64,000 nt of DNA. Source: Aspergillus flavus (taxonomy: Eukaryota > Ascomycota > Eurotiomycetes > Eurotiales > Aspergillaceae). Positions 46,005 to 54,848 of this stretch are shown piece by piece. Position 1 is the stretch's first letter. Every line of letters begins with the position of its first letter. The translations under genes and the position numbers were made by a program. The notes below the pieces were generated by a model that had not been told where the DNA came from, ran no database searches, and saw nothing but the letters and a program-made list of their open reading frames with translations. Location of the stretch: assembly GCF_009017415.1 (NCBI RefSeq), contig NC_092407.1, positions 3,596,001 through 3,660,000 on the forward strand, written 5' to 3'.

Positions 46005-46610
46005 ACAGGCCGAATTCTTCACACCCCTGGAGACCCTCTGCTGTGCTCATCTTCGGGACTCCGTTATCGCTTCTTACTCACCTCAAACTTTCCTTTCTCT
46101 TTCCTTTTCTCCCCTTCTTTTCTGGAACTGAACTCCAAGATACACGCGGACAGGCGGATTAACAGCTAAAAGCAGGAAGTCGTTGCTGATCCCGGATCCA
46201 GTTTACTGACTAAAACGACTTGCTTCTCCCCGACCAGGAAAGGAAAAAAAAAAAAAAAAAAAAAAAGAGAAGAAAAATCCCCGCCCATTTTTTTCGCCAT
46301 TTCTGTTTCCTTTTTAAATAAATATTCTCTTTTTATTTTTTTTCTTTTTCTTTTTCGCTTTTATTTTATTTTGCCTTATCCATAACACCCACCCCTCCAC
46401 ACCCTTTCCTCTTTTGATCTTATTTTATTATTTTATTTTATTTACTACTTTTTTTTGTATTTTTTTTTTTCTTAATTCCTAATTTTTTTTTTTTTTTTTT
46501 TTACGGTTCCTCCCTTTCTTCACCAATTTTTTTTTCTTACATACATACACACTTACATACATACAAACCCTCCCCCCTCTTACTCCCACTTATCTGGTTC
46601 GCACTATTCA
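46005..46610 (+). promoter_or_regulatory. Probable flbA leader: 606 nt with no ATG, pyrimidine-rich
   Basis: Reading every base from the ATG at 46002 to the flbA start at 46611, I find no ATG trinucleotide on the plus strand. About nine would be expected by chance in 606 nt. The block contains A23 at 46244-46266, T20 at 46483-46502 and many CT stretches. ATG depletion plus CT richness fits a long transcribed 5' leader kept free of upstream start codons. Confidence 0.6.
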
Positions 46611-49025
46611 ATGCCAACCATATCTTCCATTCCCCTCGACCAAGGATCTCCTCCCTCTTCACATCTTCGTCATTCTCACCACCGTCTTCCTACCCAATCT
46701 TCTCTCTCTAACATACCTGTCCCGGTCTCTTCCTCCCCGGACGACTTCCCTTCTTCTACACCCCCATCCGCCTCTTGTACTCTCACCTCCGCAACCCCCG
46801 CTGTCGCTGCCCCCACGACCAGAACTTCCACGTTCACCAGCACTACCAGTTTCACTGGATCTGTAATTGGATCGATCTCGCGACGTAATCGCCGATCTTT
46901 TGCTGCTTTGGCCCGTGAAAAGACTTCGAACGCTTTTGCCAATCTCTCGGCCATTGGAGGTACCACCAACGCTACTCTACGTTCTTCAGCCTCGTCCGGA
47001 AGCTTGTCGAAACATTCGCGCAAGCTCTCCCAAGTCAGCGTCAGTGAAGCTACAGGAGCGTCGCCGCTGACTCCACCATTATCGGACAGCAGCACGAGCA
47101 GTGAGCAATTGAGTAACACACCCATTGAGTCTCCCGCCAACCCGATTACTCCGGCTGTGGCCGAACAAGTCGAAAGGCGCCGTCAGACCCTTCAACACGT
47201 CCCATCTTTGGTAGGGCAACAGGCGCAAGCCGTAACTCCATCGAAAATGCATCAAACATCTTCAAGGCTATTGCGTATGACTGAAGATGATCGTCCTTTT
47301 ACGAAGGTAGGAATTTTTAGAATTCGGCTTTTTCTCTTCCTTTTTATTTTGCCCCTTCATCCTACTGTTCCAATCTGAGGAAGAAAAAATAATTTTAAAA
47401 AAGGCACAGCGCTCGAGTATAGACCATTGTTAACGGACTGACTTTTGCAGGATTTTATGGATTTGTTTTCGACATTGATGGTCAGCTTGAAATTGGATTC
47501 GCATCGCGTACGATTTACGAGATACGACCACTCGTTCACATCTGAAGAAGCAATCAACAATCTTGGATCCCTCAAATTTTCCCAGTCCAACCGCATGCCA
47601 GACCCCAAGGATCCTTCTCGTATTGTTACGACCACTACGACAACCACGTTCTCCATGGCCAAGGAAATGGCCCGCTCAGTGTGCCAACGGTTTGTCGATG
47701 CGAGGTTCATTGAATCTGTTGATGGCAAGGCCTCTCAATTTTTCCCATTGAAGGGAGCTTTGTATCAACTTACACCCAAAGGAATTAATATTTTGCAAAG
47801 ATTTTGCCAGAGGAACGGTATCACCGCACGCCATGTGATCGATGTGCTGGAATCTCCTCGTAATACAATGCAGCTTGTCAACCTGGAGCGCGATTCTGAG
47901 ACCGATAAGCTATCTCATGATCGTGCCACTATTGAGGTCATCTTTCGCCGGTTTGCTGGCCAAGATGGACCTAATGTCAAGAGCAGCATATCCACCTCCG
48001 ACTCGGACTCACTGAGCGATTATTCGAATGGTCTGGTTGGAGTGAAGATGGCCAAGGAGCGTAAAATCAACGACAAGATTCTTATCAACACCTTTACTGG
48101 AAAAGCCGCGGTAGATTGGTTAATGGACTGTTCGACTACTATCGAACGCCGGGAAACTGTTCTCATTGCTGAGTTGTTCGTCAAATATGGACTGATCACA
48201 ATGTTGCAGGAGGATAAGTTGATGCCTCTGCCGGATAACTCGATAGTTGGATTCCAGCCCTCCAAGAACGCAATTTATGGCATTACGGAACGAGGCCAGC
48301 GAGTTTGTGGGTGGATAGCACGGGACAAGTCTCGCGAGACTACAGCATACGACAGCCGCGGTATTCCAAAGGACTCGAACAACGCTCGGTTGAACCACAT
48401 TCTTCATGATCCTGCTCTGAGACTTCTTTTCCGTGAATTCCTCCGCTATTCTTTGTGTGAGGAGAACTTGTCCTTCTACTTGGATGTTTCCGAGTTTACT
48501 GCAACTTATCACAAGGCGGAGAAGGTTGGCACATTCAAGAAGTCTGACTCTGTTCGTGAGACCCTGGCTGCAGCATATGGTAAGCTCTCGGTTCTCGTCT
48601 CACTTCAAGTGCAACCCATACTGACTGTTCGAAAGGTCTTTATAACGCCTTCCTGGCTCCCGGTTCTCCTTGTGAGCTTAATATTGACCACGCACTGCGC
48701 AACAGCTTGGCCAGTCGCATGACTAAGGCTGTAGGGGATGACGAATCAATGTTCAAGAGTCTCCAGGAAGTTGTGCACTTGTTTGAGATGGCGCAGACTT
48801 CTGTTTTCAAGTTGATGTCAAGTGTGAGTATCTACCCGTCGCTTGGAGAGTTTTATTTGGTCGCTAACCTCGTTACAGGATTCGATCCCGAAGTTTTTGC
48901 GCGACCCTAAGTACGCCCATATCCTCCAGGAGCATGATGTCGAGTTGATCGGCGCCACAAGGTCTTATTCGCCAACCCCAGCCAACGTTCCAGAACGCTC
49001 GATGAGTCGCTCGGCTCGGTCATGA
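46611..49025 (+). CDS. flbA: FlbA, RGS-domain regulator of asexual development
   Basis: GTPase-activating protein for the G-alpha subunit FadA; in Aspergillus it damps vegetative growth signalling so that conidiation can start. Four exons (46611-47306, 47451-48579, 48636-48823, 48879-49025) with 144-, 56- and 55-nt introns give 720 codons (719 aa), which I recall as the length of A. nidulans FlbA. The first ~230 residues are Ser/Thr/Pro-rich and low in complexity. Two DEP domains follow: one near residues 233-330 (DFMDLFSTLMVSLKLDSHRV) and one near 430-510 (KINDKILINTFTGKAAVDWL). The RGS box starts about residue 552 (LRLLFREFLRYSLCEENLSF) and runs across two introns to IPKFLRDPKYAHILQE. An unusually long gene-free region precedes it. 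Confidence 0.95.
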
Positions 49026-50596
49026 CAATAGACTATACCGTGTACTTGGCGGTCGATTTGTAATTACGACTTTAAGCCGAACTACCCTACCCTGCGGTGG
49101 CACAGTACGCAAGGAAGGTCCTAAACTTGGCGTTCCACAGCCGAAGAGTTTGATCATACGTATATGACTCCGGTTGACGACACTTCGACAATGTCAGAAC
49201 TTCAAACGCCGCAGCGGTTCCTTCGCTTGTCCACTACACGTTGACACGAACACTCCTCCGGTTCTACCATTATCTTCTCTTTACCGGTACCCTATGCACC
49301 TTTGAGCCGTTCCACTTCGGCGGCATGATTTTCCTTTGTAATCAAAGTTATCACGACCCATGAAAGATGTTACGATCTCGATGGATCATGTGATAGAGAT
49401 GACCCACATTGATGGTCTTCCCATATTTATATTCACCCGGTTTTCCATGTTTTTTTGCTTTTCTTTTCATTTGTGATTTCTGACCCGTGTGGAGAAATCG
49501 GTGAGGAAGGCTGAGACACGAAAGTTTTCCAGCATTAGAGAGGCGTTTCTTTTTTACTTTCAACCTTTGATTTGGCTTTTTGGCATACACGTGTGGCCTT
49601 TTAGAGATTTGTCAGTTTCCCCTTACCTCTTTACTATATTGTCTAGTATCTTTCTCTTCTTTCTTCGACCTGCATTATCCTTGTTCAAGAGTTGATGTAT
49701 ATGCTGTCATACCTTCGGCATTCAGCATTGTTCTGCGTATTGATTGCATTTTCAAGGATTCAGCGATTATGGCTTTTCATTTGTCATTCCCCTACTTTAT
49801 GTCACTACTACATGGATCGTCCTTCGAGATATGCAGAGAAAAGAAAGAAAAAAAAATATATATATATATATATATACGATCCCGATACCTTGATGATCTG
49901 ATTCTTCTATCACGTGTAGTACAGTTTTAGTAAAAAGGGCGACCCCAAGACCACATGGCAACCACGTGTCAAAACAAAGCCATCGATAAATGTAGAAAAG
50001 TGCGCATCCCCGATGAACGTATCAACTTAAGATGTAATTAGCGGGACAAGACCATCCGCGTATGGTATTTAAAATCATCAAGATGGTAAATAACAAAGCT
50101 TTAGAAAACTCCTGCACGCCCTCCCTGCATCCACGGCTTCGACGGTTAAAAAAAGTAGAAAAATGATAAACAACACAACTAGCTCATCCATCGTTTTGTG
50201 AAAAGAAAGAAAAAAAGAGAAAAATGGGCCCAGTAACAAGATGAACACAAGAAGACCAAAATAGATTCTATGGAGACATGACGGAGCAATTGATGAATTT
50301 CACGCATAAGACGGCGGATATGAACCATTGAAGGGCGAGGAGAGACGACAAAGGCCGTGACGCTGTTCTGAAACTGCATCTGCGATTACTACCCGAAGAG
50401 CATTCGTTGATTCATATATCCAGTGTTTACGCAACCGAGTTATAATTAGTTCAACCCAGCCCCGGGCGAATAGGGGCCGGGCCATCTGTCCTAAAGTCGG
50501 AATGGGGCGGAGTGACCGGAGAGATGTGTTTGATGCAGGCGGGAATTTATTCAAGGGCTGAGTTGACGTTGGGCTTAGGAAGAAGAGAATCGGAGA
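49026..50596. other. Intergenic region between convergent flbA and cdc73
   Basis: 1.57 kb between two stop codons. It includes a (TA)n run at about 49857-49876. No coding frame with family resemblance is seen; the flbA 3' UTR probably occupies the first part. Confidence 0.5.
49857..49876. repeat. (TA)n microsatellite
   Basis: About ten TA dinucleotides in tandem, preceded by an A-rich run, downstream of flbA. Confidence 0.85.
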
Positions 50597-52086
50597 TCAT
50601 TTGTTGCCCCAACCTCTTTGTTTCATGCCCTCTTCGATCGCAGTCCAGATGCCCTCGACTACTTCGCGATCTCGCCACCGTCCTGCACCGTTAACGCCGC
50701 CCTTTTCGTCCCATCGCTCGACGGAGAAGCTTTGGACTCCACGGCCCCAGCCGCGGACTTCGCGCGGGACACCCTCACCACGCCAACCGACGTGGATACC
50801 GGTCACGTGCTTGAAGAGTTCGGGTGGGGAGGACCACTTGTAGGACTTGAATTGCCAGGTTTGACCGGTTGTGAAGACGGCGACGAGTCGATTCCAGTAG
50901 TCTGGTCTGAAATTGGCTGTGCTGTCGACAAGGATGAACCTGGTTGGTTTTCTGGTTGCGGTTTGGGAGCCGACAGCACGGGATGTTGCGTTGGATGTGT
51001 CGGAAAGAATGCGCAGCGGGCGAGATATATACAGAATGTTGGAACTGGGCATAGAGAGAGTGGGGTGGTCGGGAGGTACAAAGACACCATCCTGGAGGAA
51101 CGACCGTACATTTGACATGCGGATAAGAGACGAAGCCGATGGGGAAAGTAGTATGATCGGATCCTGGGTTTTGGAGCTGCCTTTCCGGGGTTGAGGAAGG
51201 CCGGCAGACGGCGCCGGTATGATAGACTGCGGCTTGCTTCCAGGCTTTGCGCCCGGGGGGTATTGGCCTGTTCGTGAGCGGTTACGACCGAGGAATGTCT
51301 CGGCCGTTTTGCGAACATGAGAGAAGTCCTAAATGAGAGAGTCATCAGTGGCTGCTTGGTGACCGGTGCTACGGAGACACTCTTGCGCCTCCAGACTCAA
51401 CTTACAGTTGGTTTAATTCCCCGTAGAACACTATTCCGATCACCCATCTTCCGTTCACCGTTGTAGATTTCCTGTAACCTAGGATCAACAACCTTCGCGG
51501 TCTTTCCTTGCTGAGCACCCCCGGAGGGCGCGGTGGCACCAGGTGCGCCGCTTGGGACTGCAGAAACACCTCCAGCAGCACCAGAGGCAATATTAGCTGA
51601 GGCTTGAGCTTGATCCACCGCGGAGGCAGCAGCAGCGGCTGCACCCTCTAAGGGTTTGATATATTCACTCTCATCGGAGGCGCCTTCGAGCCAGGTGATG
51701 AGGTCTAAGCGCTCGACGAAAACCAAGTTTTGCACTTGTTCTTCCTGCTCTCCTTCCTTGCGTTCCTTCTGCCTTAGCGACTCATTTAATTCCTGTGCTG
51801 AGGCAATGTAATCCGGAATCGCGACATCTTTCTTCTGCCAAGCGAAGAAGATACTCCGGAGGTCGACAGCGGAGTCGGAGGCGGTAGAGAAGAAACGCGT
51901 TGGTGCATTCAATGGGATAGTCTGCGGCGACGGATTCCGAAAGAAAAGGTGTGTGGCTTTAGCTAAGTTATCGGTGGCATTCTGATCTGAGGGGTCGGAG
52001 GAGGTCGTCGGCGTGGGAAGACTGCCGGCCGCAATAGCGCGGCGAAGGGCAAGAAGGGGATCTTGGAGGGAGGGATCGCTTTGCAT
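50597..52086 (-). CDS. cdc73: Cdc73 (parafibromin homologue), Paf1 complex subunit
   Basis: Paf1-complex subunit that binds the phosphorylated C-terminal domain of RNA polymerase II and elongation factors. Two exons (52086-51406, 51328-50597) with a 77-nt intron give 471 codons (470 aa). The N-terminal half begins DPLLALRRAIAAGS and has LVFVERLDLITWLEGASDES and VDPRLQEIYNGERKMGDRNS before the splice. An Ala/Gly-rich low-complexity linker lies between those blocks. After the splice come DFSHVRKTAETFLGRNRS and the Ras-like C-terminal domain from about residue 290 (DPIILLSPSASSLIRMSNVR), with RFILVDSTANFRPDYWNRLV and VTGIHVGWRGEGVP. All are typical of Cdc73. Paf1 itself lies at the other end of this window. 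Confidence 0.94.
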
Positions 52087-52332
52087 TATGGTGGCTAATT
52101 CGCAAGTATACTACTACCACCACGCCGAACGATCCTTTAGAGAAGAGTAAAGCCTGTGTGAGAATGAGGGTGTTTATTGAGCTTGCGGAAGTGGTGAATG
52201 TTGATGGTCCACCAGTCCGCAAGAAATGGAGGTTACACGTGACCCGCGCTTCTCAAGTTGTATGTATTCATTTGATCACTCACTCCAGCAAGAACAATGG
52301 AACTCCTGCTAGACCTCTGTATCTCGACCCCT

Positions 52333-54186
52333 TTATGAATGATAACAGACACTCAGGTAACGCCACATCCAGCTCCAAGCCCCAAGGAAGGCGGTTATGC
52401 CAGTGAACAAGATCAATGCCCCGTATTCCGTGCCATATCCGGTGTCACTCCCACCAACTGATCCTTTCTCGATCAAAGCGGTACTCAAGGGTCCACTAAT
52501 TACATTCCCAATCCCTCTCCCTCCAGCTAGCAATCCAAACACCAACCCAGTCTCCAACGATGGTCTCTCCCGCTTGATCTGCGTTAATACGCCAGACCAA
52601 GTGGAGCTGAAGCCACCGGCAAAGAAACCGTATGTTATGGAGAAAAGAGTGAGAAGACCAGTCGCAGCCCTTGGATAAGATGATGAGGTTGATGTTGAGA
52701 GGCCCCAAAAGAGGAAGACAGAGAGCGCTGAACCTACTGATGAGAAAAGCATCATGTTCGTAACGGCGAAGCGGTCACAAAGTGAGCCGATCACTATTCC
52801 ACCAACCACGGAAGTCGAATTGAAGAGGGCCAATAAAAGCGTGCCCGTGGTCTTAGATAGACCAGCTACACTGGTCGAGTAAGATGGCAAATAAGTCGTA
52901 GGCAGAAAATACCCAAAGCCCTGGATAATATTCCCCATTTGTAGCATCCAGAAAGTGACCAGCTTCAGGAATGTTAAGTCCAGACGTCGAGCGGAGGTCG
53001 ATAGTGAGGGTGGGATTCGCGGCTTTACGAATGGCAGAGCTGCCAACGTAGAGAGTAGCTGGGAAGAGTCAGTTCGGCTGCTGCCCCCACTAGCACTGAT
53101 AGAATGTGGGCTATGCTATCCAGCGAGACAAAGGCATTAGGGCTTGCTTGGTGTCCTGGAGTGGGATATATATGGCGTTGCTTTATTGCTGGTGTATTAA
53201 GCTTATTACAAGCGAGTAACCATGACCGGACAGCTATGGCGGCTATCTCCAGTACGGGATGATCATGGGCGGAAATAAGCCAGCACTAGGAAAGCCACGT
53301 AAAGAAGAGGACTTAGGGGCACAGCCATACTGGGGATAGAGGCATTGCGAGGATATGCGTGTTTCGGCAATTGTCTTGCCATTAAATAAATTGTGCGTGA
53401 AGATGGTACTGACCGTAGTGACTGTCCAGGCTCTCAAGGTGGTTCTCGCTCCAAAACGTTCAAGACAGGCGCTGGCTAGAAAAGGGAGGACTACACCGCA
53501 GATGCTTTTGGCAGCCCACATAATCCCATACGCGAGGCCTTTACGACGGACAAACCATTGATCAAGATATAGGGTTGTCGGGCTAAAGACCAGACCATTC
53601 CCAACGGCGCATAGAACACCCTGAGTGACAATTAAGTGCCACACTGTTATCGAGAAAGAGGAAAGGAGAGAGCCAGAAACACTGAGCAACAGGCCAACAG
53701 AAGCACAATACTTCTGTAGCTGGGGATAACGGGTGAGAAGAGTGAAAGATACGGGGGAAAGAAGATAGAGGATTCCCTGAGACACCCCACAATATTCGTT
53801 AGTATACACTCCGTCATACTGTTATCAGTCCACAGATCTCTATGCTGGACTTGGGGATAATACAGTTGAAGTCGTTCCCACTACTGCCAGATCCCCTTTG
53901 CTCCCTTGAAGGTCATTGTGCGAGGAATAGTACTCTTGAAATATCCCATAGACGAGAGAAAAGCCTAGCGACTGGGTGTCAACGTCCTATCCAAAACCAT
54001 GTCAAGAGCTGTGGCTGTACCCCAGACCGGTAATTGGATTAAGCAGCACGAGGCTAACATCAACCAAGCGTCTTTTCCTCGATCTGTTGCGGGTAGAGAC
54101 GGTTGTTCGAGTTCAAATTGGGAAGCATTATGGGTGCCTTCTGGGGGAGATGGTTGCGGTTGAGGAATGGGCTGCTGAGACTGCAT
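52333..54186 (-). CDS. MFS transporter, monocarboxylate-porter-like
   Basis: Predicted plasma-membrane transporter of the major facilitator superfamily, monocarboxylate-porter group; substrate unknown. Four exons (54186-54021, 53964-53864, 53776-53414, 53058-52333) with introns of 56, 87 and 355 nt give 452 codons (451 aa). After a ~40-residue polar N-terminus, TM1 starts at DAWLMLASCCLIQLPVWGFS and leads to VYGIFQEYYSSHNDLQGS, a pattern common in fungal members. SPTTLYLDQWFVRRKGLAYG is the TM4-TM5 loop, and GSLCDRF is the second-half loop motif. Splicing at 53058 rebuilds TM6 as LRAWTVTTLLSTLAALPFVK. About 12 membrane segments are visible. The third intron is long for this genome, and the end (WRYLSVCYHS) is short, so the 3' end is less certain. 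Confidence 0.82.
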
Positions 54187-54848
54187 CTTCTTGCATGGAA
54201 AATGGATGCCTTGTCTGAAGTGACTGCTGATGGAACAATAGAGATGGATACTCTGATGACTGATATGAGATGTAACTTACCCCGCGCACATGATCGGCCC
54301 TTCTCTCTTCCAAGTACACTCATTGCCAGCGTGGCTTCCATTCTACAGACATTCATGGGACAGAAGTGAAGATTGAAAGGTATCTTGTTTTTTTCTTCGC
54401 ATCATTCAATCGACTCGGTTCTATTAAGGCCGTATCCCTGACAGAAAAAACAGGGCCATGTCGTCATAGAAGAAGCCTAATATAATGGATAATAAAAAAA
54501 ATAGGTATAGAAAACAAATAGACACAGCTAATACAGATAATCGTGAAGCAGATGCTGCACATAAGTGACGAGTGATCGTCGACCTAAACACCATACATAC
54601 CCTTTGCCGATTCATATCCCAGAGTATATTTCCCAACCTTCCCATCCACACGCCTGATACGCCGTCACAAAACGGGAAAAAAGAAACAGAAAAAAGAGAT
54701 AAGCCCAAAAAGACAACACATATCCACGGCTGAACGCCAATTCCCATCGTGTACAGATTCAAATAATAAATAAAGATAACACATTGCCCACTGTCACTAC
54801 CATCACCACCGGCAGGAGGCAGCCTGGATGAGGGATTGGTCTGGCATC
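54187..54848. promoter_or_regulatory. Intergenic region: MFS promoter and set3 3' flank
   Basis: 662 nt between two minus-strand genes, with no recognised feature beyond A/T-rich 3' flank sequence of the SET gene. Confidence 0.45.

Larger units (their letters stand above)
36634..46610. other. About 10 kb with no supported gene, upstream of flbA
   Basis: The longest gene-free stretch in the window. Open frames here are short, overlap one another and show no protein family. The longest (43743-44276 minus, about 177 codons) starts at a non-ATG codon and has a lysine/asparagine-rich low-complexity end. The stretch holds several long homopolymer tracts, a triple 8-bp tandem repeat and three exact TACGGAGTA words (39450, 40157, 44957). 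I see no tRNA, transposase or terminal repeat. Its last 606 nt are probably the flbA leader. It may hold distal flbA regulatory elements or non-coding transcripts. Confidence 0.55.
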
